Origin: Piper betle
Taxonomy: Eukaryota > Streptophyta > Magnoliopsida > Piperales > Piperaceae
Direction of reading: 5' to 3'
Length of the DNA: 64,000 nt
Assembly: GCA_033002965.1 (NCBI GenBank)
Contig: JAURVB010000705.1
Location: 186,001 to 250,000 of the forward strand
Shown piece after piece: positions 37,681 to 49,248 of the stretch. The notes under the pieces are model-generated. The model did not search any database and was not told the DNA's origin. It saw nothing but the letters and a program-made list of their open reading frames with translations. Each line of letters begins with the position of its first letter. The first letter of the stretch is position 1. Made by a program: the position numbers and the translations under genes.

Positions 37681-40521
37681 TGTAAAACCCGTGACTCGAG
37701 TCAGGGTTTTACGTTACCGAATCAGTCGATTCGACCGTTGGTTCGAGTCGAGTTAGTTTCATGAATCGCGTGCTGAGTCGAGGCCAGCCGTGAGTTATGA
37801 GCGATGAGAGTCAGGTATACCTGAATATATGATGATAACGTCGAGAAGATGGTGAGATATGAGTTATCAGAATATATAAAAGTATGCAGTATTTTTTTCT
37901 TTTTATATGTTTGATCGTAGAAATAGTTTTAGGTCGAATAACGCATTAGGACACGTTGGATTATATTCAGGTGGGTTATTAGTTATAGAGCATGTCATTT
38001 TGATGTTGTTGTGTTTGTTTTATTTTATGTGATTTTTTTCATATTTTTCTAGATTTTTTTAGGATTTATTACGAACTAGTTATTATTTTGATTTAAGTAT
38101 GAATCGAGTCAATACTTATTTACGAGTTTGCCACTAGGAGTGTTTTTCTCCTTTCCCGACACTTTCCCTTCCTAAAAACCATCATCGCCCACTTTGGTCG
38201 CCGCCGCTGCCGCTGCCGACGCCGCACTGCCCCCGATCAACGCCGCCCCGCCCAGCTGTGCCGTCGTCGTGCCGCCACGACCCACCCCAGCCACCATCTT
38301 GCCGCCACGACGCCGGAATCTCCCCACAAGCCAGCAACGCCCCTCCTTGTCGATTCACCACCGTCCGGGCCACGCCGCCGCCGCCGTGACCTCGACAACC
38401 ACCACCTTGACCTCCCCAATGTTTCCCCTTACCTAGCGCCACTGTCGAAGCTCGGCCGTGGGCCTGATCGGAGCGACCGACCACCCCGACCGAACTCGAC
38501 GGCCGCCGCGGCCGCCCTTGCCATCACCACCATTGGGACGAGCTCGCCAAGCCGGTGCTAACCCTTACCCCCGATTGCCCTGCCGGAATAGTTGCCAGAA
38601 ACCGCCGGGACAATCACTGGAAAATCGCCGAAAAACTGGATTCACCCAAATTCGTCAGAAATCACCTGATCTTCCGCCGAATCCCTCCGATTGAACCCTA
38701 TCGAACTTCGAACGCCATAGGGTGCCGAATTCGAGCCACGAACCCTACGAGGTATAATTTATTTTAACTTAATTATTCAAAAGTATTGATTATTAGAATT
38801 ACATGCTAGGATTGACGTATTGCGTGTTATGATTATATGTATAAATGTAGAATTGATTAAGGATAAAATATGAAATTTTTTGATTGAGTGGTATTAAAAA
38901 TAGGACTAAGAAACTAATTAGGGTAACTAGGTAATGATCATGATCTAATGCAAACTAACCTAAGTAGACTTGCTAGAATTGATATAGGTTGATGTGCGTT
39001 GATTGATGCGTGATGGATGTATGTGTGATATAGTATGTATAACTGCATCATGAGCGGGCGTTAGTATTTAGTTTCGATGTGTAGGTACGGAGTAGGAGCT
39101 CGCCGCCTAGGCACGAGGACACGCTTGGAGCTTCTACCAGGCCATTTAAGACTCGTTCTCTGCTTTTACGCTACTCTATTGTGTATTTAATTTATCATGT
39201 GCAGGACGAGTTAAGTGGTGTTTTATTGGATCCCACTTAACTCGGGCCCTTTAGCCAACGATTTTCCGGATTAATAACCCTCAAGGATGAGATCCATCGA
39301 GTTTGTTTTCGAACTTCAGATCCAGCACACGATGTCTTCGGGCCTATTGTATAAATCCCAACCTAGACCTAGATATATGTATAGTTTTCGCGTTTTCAGT
39401 GAGAGATTGAATGAGGGAAATCCGACTACCGTGCTACACGAGCGGGCACGTGTGAGTCGATAGTGGGCTCTGGAATGGTGTGCGGGCCGTTTCATTCCCG
39501 AGGGATCCTGACAACTCCACCTTTGAGTTTCTCAAACCCAGAGAAGTGTGAAGGTTCACGGGTACTACAATGCAGCGCATATCTAGACTTGTGGTTTCAA
39601 AGGGTATTAAAGGCGACTGCCTGAGAGTGCTCGGCCTTTGTGCTCAAGGCCAGGAGTAATATGGAAGGTGCAGAGGGCGAAAAGGAATGAGATTTGATGC
39701 GAGAAGTGATAGAGAAATGGCTAAGGTATGAGAATGAGAAAGAAAGGGGGACGCTGTCGACCCGAGAGCGACGACTCCCGTATGTGCCCTGATGAGAGTT
39801 CTTGAGGAAGTATATGGTTTTCATTCAACAGGAGAGTTTGCTCTCCTGTGCCAGATTGATATTAGTTATTTTTGGAGGGTAACACTCGTTACTGACGATT
39901 TTTCTATATATATGTAGGTGAGGAATGCGAGCGATGAAAGCTGTCGGGACTGCGAAGAAGCAACACGGGACCGCGCACACATGTACCTACCGCGTGTAAT
40001 GTATAATGATAGTGTGAATGTTGTGTGAATGATAATTAGAATATTTTTGTCTTGATAAATTGCTTCTTATGAGACGAGAGGATAATTGTGAATGAGTAAG
40101 GAGCCTTGGAGTTCAGACTCGGCTCAGATGAAACGAAAGAGACAATGACTGAATGCCATAGTAGATTGTTATGTTTTATCGTATTTTAATAAAATATTTA
40201 TATACCCTTGTTGTGGACAAGTTGGACCCTATTACACTTTTAGGGGAGATTTTGTTCGTATTTTTGTAAATATTAATGATTTTTTTAATTTAAATTTCTT
40301 GCTTGTTGAATGGTTTTATTTTGCTTGCATATCATCACATGCATGTAGGACTTCGTTAGAATCCAATTATTCCCATTCATGCATCTCATGGTTCCATCTT
40401 CATCTTAAGACGCCGAGGGCAGATCCGGGTCGGCTTAACCGAACCAGTATATTAGCGAATGGTTCGGTCGCCGGTGACATTTCCGGGTTGGTTCACGGGT
40501 GAGCGGAAACGGGCTGTTACA
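37681..40521 (+). mobile_element. Younger solo LTR (family A), nested, 2,841 bp
   Basis: It begins TGTAAAACCCGTGACTCGAG and ends GGGCTGTTACA. A perfect 5-bp target duplication, CTTGT, flanks it (37676-37680 and 40522-40526). It is the counterpart of 8897-11842 in opposite orientation. It contains a GC-rich part (38150-38750) after the module ending TTTACGAGTTTGCCACT, and a TATA core near 39373. No retroviral protein is encoded, so internal sequence was lost by LTR-LTR recombination. Frames within the GC-rich part are not genes. Confidence 0.9.
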
Positions 40522-41795
40522 CTTGTATACCCGTATATATGATGATAACATTAAATATGCAATAACAGATTGGATTATCATTATATACACGAGTATAAAT
40601 TTATTTATTTTTTGTCTGTCTGATTATATAATTAAATTAAGGCTATTTATCGTATTAAGATGTCTTGGTTAAAACTTTTAGTTGGGTTGGTAGTCTTAGA
40701 GTATGTCATTCGGGGGATATCAAATTTATTTTATTTTGACTAACGTCCATTTGGCATGCCTTGGCAATGGTTAAATAGGTTTTAGAAGCTCTTACAACTC
40801 AGTTTACATGTTTTTAGAAGCTCTTATAACTCGGTTTACATCTAAATGATCTTATCTTAGTCACGTGTGTCAAAATTCTTAATCTACCCTTGGCTAAACC
40901 CACTAATACCCAAACTAGCCCGCCCCTAATTCACCACATCGGCCCACCTCCTTTCCCACAGCAACTGCAGCCACTACCGCCTCCGCTTTCCAAGAGCTGT
41001 CGTCGGCTTTACCTTGGGGTCACCAAGAGTGCTTCCCTCCCCCTTCTCCCTATTCTATTCAATTAATTTATGATAATGTTGATTGCATTATTTTCATAAT
41101 TTTGGTGATATTAATGATAAATTTATAATGAAATTAGTGATGAAATTATTCTAAATTAGGATGTTTTATTATGTAATTTTTTGCAAAAATGTGTTGGATG
41201 GGTTATTGCTTGTTGGTTGTAGTTCATAAGGTCTCTTAATGTAAAAAGAAAAAAATATGCTTTTTAGACACATATCTTGTCCCTCGTTGGATTATAATTA
41301 CTGATATTGCGATGACTAATATGATTTAGATAGTAAAATGTCACTAATTAATTGTCTTGAGTTGTTAGTGAAAAAATACTTAGTGTATGAGTAATGTGAA
41401 ACCTTGTGATTTAAATCAATATTAATATATAGGTTGGTAGATCGATATTAGAGTTAAGGACCTATTTGTGTATATTAATTGCTTCTTTGTTATAAATAAA
41501 AGTGTTTGCTTAGTTAGTGTTCTAAAATCCAATTAGCTACTTGTGATAGTTAAATAGCCTTATGATGAACGTTAACATTGATTAATAAATTGATTGACTC
41601 ATCCATACTTTGTTGAAGTTTAAAATCTTAATATCTACTTTTGATGACTTTGTTAACTCTCTAATAACTTGTTGCTAATGATTTATGGATCCCTCATGTA
41701 TTTATAAATGTTGAACTTGCTAAATCATGAAATGCAATTATACTTATTGTTATTGATTGTATTACGAGAAATTTCTTTTATGTGGACTTGCTTGC

Positions 41796-41800
<5 letters not shown>

Positions 41801-41862
<62 letters not shown>
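41801..41862. repeat. (AT)n microsatellite inside the older LTR
   Basis: About 31 AT units, uninterrupted. Confidence 0.9.
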
Positions 41863-41864
<2 letters not shown>

Positions 41865-43444
41865 CTTAGTTGTATGTATCTGGCCACTTCCCTTATCCAC
41901 TTAATTTTATTTATCATGTTTTCTTAGTTGTTGTTTGCTTGTTCATTCATGCATTATGTAGTTTTCATAAATTTTAGTGTGCAGTCTTGTTATGTAGGTC
42001 CAAAATAAGAGCTCACCGTCTAGGACACGATACCAGCTTAGAGCTTCTACTAGGTTTGTTAGGACTCACCTCTTTATTTGTTATTATATTCTATTGACGT
42101 TTTGATTTACAGATTATAGAATTTGTTAAGTGGTTGTTTTATCGGATCCTATTTAACATGAGTCATTTAAATGAAAAATTCTTCCAGAATTAAGACCTCG
42201 AGGATGAGATCCTTCAAGCTGTTTTTAAAAACTCAAATCCACCTTTTAAGTTACCTTCTTGCCTATTTACATAATCTTCTGCCCAGTCCTATGAATATAA
42301 TTTTCATTTGATTTTCTTGTTAGCTTAGAGATGGAGAAAACGACTTACATATACCGTGAAAGGGCGCATGTGAATGTCACAGCGGGCTTTGGATTAGTTA
42401 GATAGCTGTTCCATTCTCGATGGATCATGATAATTCTACGTCTTGAGCTTCCTTACACCTGGAGAAGCATAAAGTAAGCGGGTATTGTTGCGTACAATGC
42501 ATATCTAGACATATGGTATCGAAGGGTACTAAATGTGACTGCTTGACCTTTGTGCTCTGGGTCAGGAGAAATATTAAGGTTTAGAGAGGGCTTAGGATAC
42601 TGGTTTTCCCGATAGTATGACTTATAAGAAAATGTTGAGAGTGGCATAACACTAGTCAGTTTGGGATGTCATCTTGTCTGCAACTCAATAACTCCTCAGT
42701 AGTTACCCTTTTAAGCTCTCAATGGAAGTTATATAAATATATGCTTTACATGAAAGTTAGTTCTTATTTGCCAGTTTGATATTTAGTTATTTTCAGACCA
42801 GTGGCAACCATTATTAACGTTTTCTATTATCTATGTAGGTGAAGATTAAGAGTAAAATATATCAACCTTGTTGGATGAGTAGTGATCTCTATTTACACAC
42901 ACAGATGTGGCACGATGTGTATTACTTATTATGTGATTTTGTTATAACTAATTATTTTGTGATGTGATTGCATTATGTTGAAAATGTCTGAGATTGACTT
43001 AATGAACATGATGGATGTAGTCAGATGGGCAAAACCTAGTTTAAAATTTATGTTTTTATCATCTATGATTTTATTGTGATCTAAAAATCATATATTGCTA
43101 TCGTGGTAGTATATTTTGTTAAACAAGTTGGCTCCTCATTGTACTTTTAAGAGAAATTTTATTTATTTTATTTTAAATTTTTTTATAATTTTGTCATAAT
43201 TTAATTAATTTTGAGTGTGATTAATTATTATGATGTTTATGTGATATTCTATTAGGGTATACATCTCATACATGCACTGATCGTACATTATAATATTTTT
43301 TCGTCTTAAGACATCTAGAAGGTTTAGGTATTTTTAACTTAAGTTCAGGTCAACCAATTTAATCGAATTGAGTATTGGTTTAATCTACCATAACAATTTT
43401 ACTTTGGTTTAAAAATAAACCGGATTTGAGGTATTACATCCTCA

Positions 43445-44660
43445 TTTTTTCTCCACAACTTGCCAATGTATTTTAATTCTATTAACCCACGAAGAAAAAT
43501 TAATTTTTTTGGGTAGTGTCCTCTGCCTAGCCTTAGTGACCAAAAAAGGATATATATACCTCCATTAGGAGGCCAGACATCTAAAGCCTACTAATCATTT
43601 AAATTTAATTAATTAAATTTTTATATTTGTCATTTAAAGAAAAAAACCCAAAGTGGGAATAGTATCGATGCAAACTGTTGATTTACGATGGGTATGTATG
43701 TCATGACAACTCACTCGTTCTCATTCCGATCACGTGTCTTCCAGAAGCTGCTGTTTGAGTTCATCTCTTCGGGATATTTTTTAAGTAGTTTTATTTTTTT
43801 GCATGTTAATAGAAACAACTTTTTCTTGAGCGGGTGTTTGGTTGTATTAAAATTGAACAAAAACTATATATATAATTTTGAGGTCACAAATTTTATCTTG
43901 TTTGGATGTTTTAAAATTTAATAAAAAAAACTTTAAATTCCAGTCAAAGTAAATTTATGTAAAAATTTTATAAAATAATATTTTGCTATAAAAATAAAAA
44001 TAAAAATAAAAAAATTCAGGAGAAGCATGCACATGGGGGAATATTTTATTTTCATCTTCTTTTCTAAGTATTTAAATATAGAAGAGAAATTTTTTAAATT
44101 TTCATATCATTTCATCTCATTGTATTTTATTTCATACGTTTTTTTCTCGAGCATTATTTTTATGCTAGCCAAATGAATCCTAAGAAAGAGATAATTATTT
44201 TTATTATTACTTACTAGGATGAGAATTAACCATAATTATCAAAAAAGGGAAAAAAATTTATAATGAGAAACTTGCCCTTTAATCAAAAATATTTTTTTTA
44301 ACAAAATAGTCGCCGGTTGTCCTAGCTCTAATCCCGACCGTTTGAGCACCTCTCCATTTTAAAATTTTCTTTTTTAAGTAAGGGCATTTTAAACAATTCT
44401 ATTCACCCTATTTTATAGTAATTAAGCCTAATTTTATTACCATTTAGTAATATAAAAAATTTCTCCTTTTTCTAATAAAAACCTTCGTGTATTTTCAAGG
44501 GACCAGAATCCCTAATTATAAAATATAACGAATTTATATTGAAAAAAATTAATTAAAATATAGATACTTGTATATATCATGACAAATTTAGATATTTTAA
44601 TTAGTTAGATTTGATTAAATTGGTCTAAAAAAATGTAGATACACTTAAATTTGGCTTATA
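43445..44660. other. AT-rich intergenic DNA
   Basis: No gene. Poly-A/T-rich sequence with an AAAAAT run near 43990-44010. Confidence 0.35.
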
Positions 44661-44670
44661 TATATATAGG

Positions 44671-45650
44671 AAAATACTACCATGGGCTGCATCAAAATGC
44701 AGCCCATTGGCAGCTTATTCGCGTGGGCCGTCGGATCTTGATCCGACGGCCCACAATCAAACCACCCACCCACCCCCCACCCACTGTTGGACCGACCCGC
44801 CAGACCCGTCCAGACCCGTCCGTCCCGCCCGCGACCACCCCGCCCCTCCCGCCCGCGATCGCCCCACCGCGGCCTCGCAGCCTGCCGCCGCGGCCTCGCC
44901 CCCTGCCGGCGGCCCCGCCCTCCACCCCCTCCCCCTACCCGGCCACAGCCTGCCGCCGTAGTCCCTGCCCTCGCCGGCATCCTCCAGCTGCCGCCAACCC
45001 CCCTTCTCCGCCACCGCCGCCGCTAGATCTGCGCCCGCGCCTGCCCGCCCTCGGCTGGCACCCCCGCCACACCCCCTCTGCCACCGCCCCGGGTGCCAGC
45101 GGGGGCGCAGGGGCGCAGATCTGGCGGCGGCGGTGGCGGAGAAGGGGGGTTGGCGGCAGCTGCAGGGTGCCGGCGAGGGCGGGGACTACGGCGGCGGGGT
45201 GTGGCCGGGTGGGGAGAGGGGGTGGAGGGCAGGGCCGCCGGCAGGGGGCGAGGCCGCGGCGGCAGGCGGCGAGGCCGCGGTGGGGGGTGGCAGGGGGCGG
45301 GCGGGGCGCAGGGGCGCAGATCTAGCGGCGGCGGTGGCGGAGAAGGGGGTTGGCGGCAGCTGCAGGGTGCCGGCGAGGGCGGGGATTACGGCGGCGGGCT
45401 GTGGCCAGGGGGGAGGGGGGTGGAGGGCAGGGCCGCCGGCAGGGGGCAAGGCCGCGGTGGGGCGGTCGCGGGCGGGAGGGCGGGTCCGGCGGGTCGGGCG
45501 GGTCTAGCGGTTCGGTCCAACAGTGGGTGGGGGGGTGGGTGGGTGGTTTGATTATGGGCCGTCGGATCAAGATCTGACGGCCCACGCGAGGTAGAGCATT
45601 GGCGCTGCCAAAATAGGGCAGCACACTGTAGCGCTGTCATATATATATAT
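44671..45650. mobile_element. GC-rich fold-back element with long inverted ends
   Basis: The left end carries GGGCTGCATCAAAATGCAGC and then CGCGTGGGCCGTCGGATCTT. The right end carries the reverse of the same blocks (GATCTGACGGCCCACGCGAG, then CCAAAATAGGGCAGC). The inverted region extends through the CCACCCACC tract. Both sides are flanked by TATATATAGG-like sequence, which may be a 9-10 bp target duplication of Mutator type, although AT repeats blur this. The core is very GC-rich, and a unit of about 201 bp is tandemly repeated (GCGCAGATCT near 45114 and 45315) and also present inverted at about 44820-45040. Long frames on both strands are low-complexity Arg/Gly/Pro and are not called. Confidence 0.75.
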
Positions 45651-45905
45651 ATATATATAGGTCATATTAAAAATACATAATATTTTTTCTAATTCAAATT
45701 ATAATTGAATTCTGTCTCTCTCTCTTTGAAAACTCTTTTTTTATTTACGCAAGCTAGAATTCAACTAGGTTGAAGACACACCAGGTGGCCGTTTTTGTAA
45801 TTTTAATGAAAATGAATCAAGGATTTAAAATTCGATTGACTCCCCCAATAAGCCCATGGGCCTGCGAACTATACCTATAAAAGAGTGACTTGTAACACGC
45901 GCGCG

Positions 45906-45912
45906 TATAAAT
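45906..45912 (+). promoter_or_regulatory. TATA box of an unidentified transcription unit
   Basis: TATAAAT in a GC-rich context (GCGCGCGTATAAATCAGTC), followed by C/T-rich leader-like sequence and a good 5' splice donor (AAGG before GTAAGATT at 46021). It suggests a plus-strand gene with an intron in its leader. Confidence 0.4.
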
Positions 45913-46240
45913 CAGTCGGCGGAACGCACTGATGAGCCAGAAAAAAGGCGGGAAAGCAGAAATTTCGCATTCCTCTCTCCCGAGTCATCCCTGCCTTCCT
46001 CCTTCCACTCCCATCTAAGGGTAAGATTTTCTCAATTTCATCATTTTCCCTCCAAATCTTGATATCAATTCCACCATCGTTGTTGAAATTTGCATCTCAA
46101 TTCACTTTTTCCCATTTTTTTTGTGATATAATTACGGTGTGATTTTGAGGTTGTAGCTGTGCAAATCACATTTTCATAGATCACCTGTAAAACCATAGAT
46201 TTTGGGGTCGGTGGAAGAAGGGATTGAAAGAGTAGAAGAG

Positions 46241-46348
46241 ATGACAGTTGCGGCACTGCCATTGTGGTTCCTCCCCGCCGCCACTGCCGTTTCCTACTAT
46301 TCAACGTTTGTTAAGAGGCTCTATGGCCTGTTGGTCGTGTTGGTTTAA
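46241..46348 (+). CDS. Possible 35-residue hydrophobic peptide, unrecognised
   Basis: A short frame starts MTVAALPLWFLPAATAVS and ends with a hydrophobic GLLVVLV. It lies 330 bp downstream of a TATA box and after a leader-type splice donor at 46021. The mix of a hydrophobic stretch with a Lys-Arg pair looks like a one-pass small membrane peptide. I do not recognise it. Alternatively it sits inside a leader intron that ends at the AG before 46435 and is not translated. No downstream coding exon was found. Confidence 0.25.
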   Translation: MTVAALPLWFLPAATAVSYYSTFVKRLYGLLVVLV

Positions 46349-46359
46349 CATAACATCTT

Positions 46360-47190
46360 CGCATGAATCGATTATGATTTTTTGTTTGAGATAAGTAGCT
46401 TTCTTGATTTTGTCTGTGCCGTACTTGTGCGCAGCAACGCTTCTTCGAAAGTAAGGGCGTCGTACTAAACGTCAGCAGTATATAGACTTCTGTAAATTTT
46501 GTTAATTTATTATCACGTCTGTTTCTCTACGATGCAACCGCTCTCTTCTCTTGAGAATTCCTAAATCTGGTTAATTGTCGCCCCAATAACATTAAAAAAT
46601 ATATTTCGAAAAAAACATTAGAAAAGGAAGCATATGGAGAAATGACATCTCAAATAGCTAGTAACCGAATCAACTGACTTATGACTTTATCTGCTGCGTT
46701 CGTTGATGATATCAGATGCTTCCGTTTCGCATTTGAATATGTATAAATATATATGACGGCCGATTGGGTGAGCCTTAGGGCATAAAAATTTTTTGCCCCA
46801 AAGTTTGCAAGCACGGTTCATATATATTCTACATGTTAAATCCGGTCTGGGGCGGCCAGACATGGCCAGCCATAGCCAAATTTGATTGTGCAGCCTTGCA
46901 TGGCGGCCAGACTAGACTTGGCCGAAGGACAGCTAGGTCTAGCTAACTGCAACGGGACATTTGACCGTGTCTTGAAAAAAAAGATGACTGGATTTAGCCA
47001 CCATCAGTGAGGTTTGGCCATGCCTTTAAAAAAGTTTCTACCACCATTGGACTTAGATAGCGGCAGTTAAATCTAACCATGCTTTAAAAAAAAGTTGGCC
47101 CATTGACCAGAACTTGGCTGCCAGTGAAGGAGGAGATAGAAGGTTTTGTTTTTTTTTTCTTTAAATTTGTGTCGTTCTTATCATTGGATG
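46360..47190. other. Spacer with a GGCCAG-rich repeat (relative at 56050-56285)
   Basis: From about 46780 to 47130 the sequence is rich in GGCCAG, TAGCCA and GGCTGCCAGTGA words. A related block occurs at 56050-56285, also ending in a poly-A tract, then CTGGCAGC and CAGCCAGTGAATGAGG. It looks like a small dispersed repeat. No gene seen. Confidence 0.35.
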
Positions 47191-47194
47191 ACCC

Positions 47195-47770
47195 AAATTA
47201 GAAGGGGGGAGGGAGAACGGCGGTGGGCGGCAGTGGCCAGAGAAGGTGGCTGGGCTCGGGCTCGGGTGAATAAGGGAGACGGAAAAAAAGAGGGATACAA
47301 CATGGGCGTGGGGGGAGGGGGGGTACCCTGGGAGGGGCAAGGGAGTGGGGCAGTGGGACAAGGGTGTGCAGCAACGATGGGGGGGAGTGGCAAGGCGTGC
47401 AGGGGACGGGCTGGGGGGCAGGGTGGGGACGGTCAAGGCTGGTGAGTGGGGCGACGAAGAGAGGTGGCATGAAAGGAAAGAAAAGGATTGGTGGTATTTT
47501 TGTAATTAAAAATTGACTTAATTGTGATGTGAATAAAAAAGAAATACTTTCAAATAATTCAAAATAAAATCTAAAAAATATGAAAAAAAATTATAAAATA
47601 TAATGCACACTTAAAATTAAAATAATATATTTTATAATTAATAATCACACTGATTTTGATCGAAATCTTATTTAATTTTTGATGAATCGATCCGATTTAA
47701 TAGTTATATTTCAATCCAATTTAATACCTAATTCTGATTTTTGCAACTATGGTAAGAACATGTTTATGCC
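47195..47770 (-). mobile_element. Family-B repeat, reversed, with a GC-rich core
   Basis: A GC-rich GGGG-containing core (47195-47460) is followed by GGTATTTTTGTAATTAAAAA and an AT-rich outer segment that ends near TTTTTGCAACTATGGTAAG. Read on the minus strand this is the same order of blocks as at 12604-12900 and 23899-24530. The frames in the core are low-complexity and open on both strands, so no gene is called. Confidence 0.55.
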
Positions 47771-47912
47771 CCAGCAGAAAATTTTTCCTTACATATATAA
47801 TGACGGGCCAATTGATTGTCGAGAAGGAATTTTTTGCCTAACGCCGGTGAAGCGAGTTACATTGAATATTTGCATACAATAATTAATTTATATATGTTTC
47901 TAGGTTTTGCAG

Positions 47913-48187
47913 TGTTCTTCTGCAGCCCAACACGTGACGTGCTGGAAGTGAGCAAAGCAAAGTATTACTCTTGTCGCATAACCAGCCCCATTCGCACCCA
48001 CAGAGACGGTACCACGGTGATCCCCCTTGACCGACCTATCACCCGCTACATCTGCGCCACCATCGGCCATTGCCAGTCTGGTATGAAGCTCCAAGTCCAA
48101 GTCCTCCCACTTCCAGACATTGGCAATGCACCAGCTCCACCCCAATCAATCTCCTGCCCCTGCTGCACCCACAACATCTTCTCCTAA
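47913..48187 (+). pseudogene. Phytocyanin second exon, probably a gene relic
   Basis: After TTTTGCAG at 47912 a frame encodes TRDVLEVSKAKYYSC, then RPITRYICATIGHCQSGMKL and a short Pro-rich tail ending at 48185-48187. This is the second half of a uclacyanin/stellacyanin-like copper protein. The Cys, second His and Met ligands (ICATIGHC...GM) are present. The first His ligand of the usual THDVLEV is Arg (TRDV, CGT). One residue is missing from TRYFIC. I found no first exon with a signal peptide in the 2 kb upstream, where a transposon lies. An expressed but copper-poor protein cannot be excluded. Confidence 0.7.
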
Positions 48188-48199
48188 GATGGTTGTGTA

Positions 48200-49240
48200 A
48201 GGAAGTAGGAAGCATACGATGGATTGTGAAACTTGTGGGAGGAAGGCTATTTTTTGGGTCGGGGAGTGCACTTGGGATGGAATATAGTGGTCTTTGGGCT
48301 AATCAATTTGGTACTTGGATATGCATGTTGATTGTAGATACATCTGATATATCTAGTGATCTGGTAATGTCAGACATATAATCTTGCTGTAACCGTGGTG
48401 AGCGCTGGTGACCCGTATCTGTATGTTATGGTTGAATCAATTTGGTTGGACGCTCGTAAATGACATCGGTGCATGGTTCGTGGGCAATGGTTAGAAAATT
48501 CTAGACTCACAACCTTCGTTTAGATTGGTGTACTCGTGGAGTTGATTTTAGGCTGACAAGTAACATATCAACATGATTTTATCTTAGAAAAAACAGTGAT
48601 TTCTATCATAGGAGACAAATTTGACATAATAATTATATTATATGAACTAGAATCTTGATTCAACTGAATTATAGGGTAGAATTTTTAAGTGAAGAGTACG
48701 AATCTTATCAAGGAGACTTATCCATGGAATTTGACGTAAAAAGCGCAGTGTCAACTCCGGATGTTTTTAGACAAAAAATAGTTTTAAAATGGACATGAAT
48801 ATTATTTAACTTAGTTGCATTGCTTCGGAAATAACACTTTGTGTAACAAGCAACAAGTTATTCGCATGACCCGCAAAGCCCACTTTGTGTGCAGGTCCTT
48901 ACTCTGGCTTTAACGATGAAACTAAGAGTTTATAATGGGAAAATTCAGATTGTTACATTTTTTTATCTTTTCCCAATTAGAGTTACAATGTGATGAGTCA
49001 GATTGCTTACAATGTGCATGTTCACATTTTATTTTGAAGCTAAGGATAAAACTCAGAGCAGCAGATTGCTCATTTTCGCTTCTAAAAATATTTTTCGACA
49101 TCTCAGCCAGGTTTTGCGCCTGGAAAAAGTAATTAGCTCGTAACTAGGCCTAGGCAATGAACAATACTAGTATGCGATCGTAACTATTTATGAATTGGTT
49201 ACCAGAGTTCGAAATGCATGAATGCCTTTCATTTACATCT
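48200..49240. other. Intergenic between the phytocyanin relic and SRD2
   Basis: No gene recognised. It probably includes the 3' UTR region of the SRD2-like gene near 49130-49248. Confidence 0.35.
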
Positions 49241-49248
49241 AAACACTA

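Larger units (their letters stand above)
37541..43438 (+). mobile_element. Older solo LTR (family A), split by a younger copy
   Basis: The left fragment, about 37541-37680, begins TGTTTTGAAATTTGTGACCC and contains CGAGTTAAGGTTTTA, which lines up with the start of the inner element. The right part resumes at 40527 and ends GGTATTACA at 43438. Flanking pentamers are ACCTC (37536-37540) and TCCTC (43439-43443), four of five matching. Landmarks shared with the other copies include AGAGCTTCTACTAGG and GAGGATGAGATCCTTC. Without the inner element it is about 3.05 kb. It is much more diverged and AT-rich than the other two, so it is older. Confidence 0.75.

Noticed and set aside
38182..38767. Frames in the GC-rich part of the nested LTR
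   Set aside because: Same reasons, and the equivalent part of the first LTR does not keep the same frame.
37541..43438. Two tandem LTRs of one intact retrotransposon
   Set aside because: The inner copy has its own target-site duplication inside the outer copy and there is no internal gag/pol, so nesting fits better.
44645..45640. Frames up to 224 codons
   Set aside because: By-products of a GC-rich fold-back; equally open on both strands and made of simple repeats.
47146..47445. Gly-rich 99-codon frame as exon 1 of the phytocyanin
   Set aside because: No signal peptide or phytocyanin N-terminal motif, and it lies in a repeat core.
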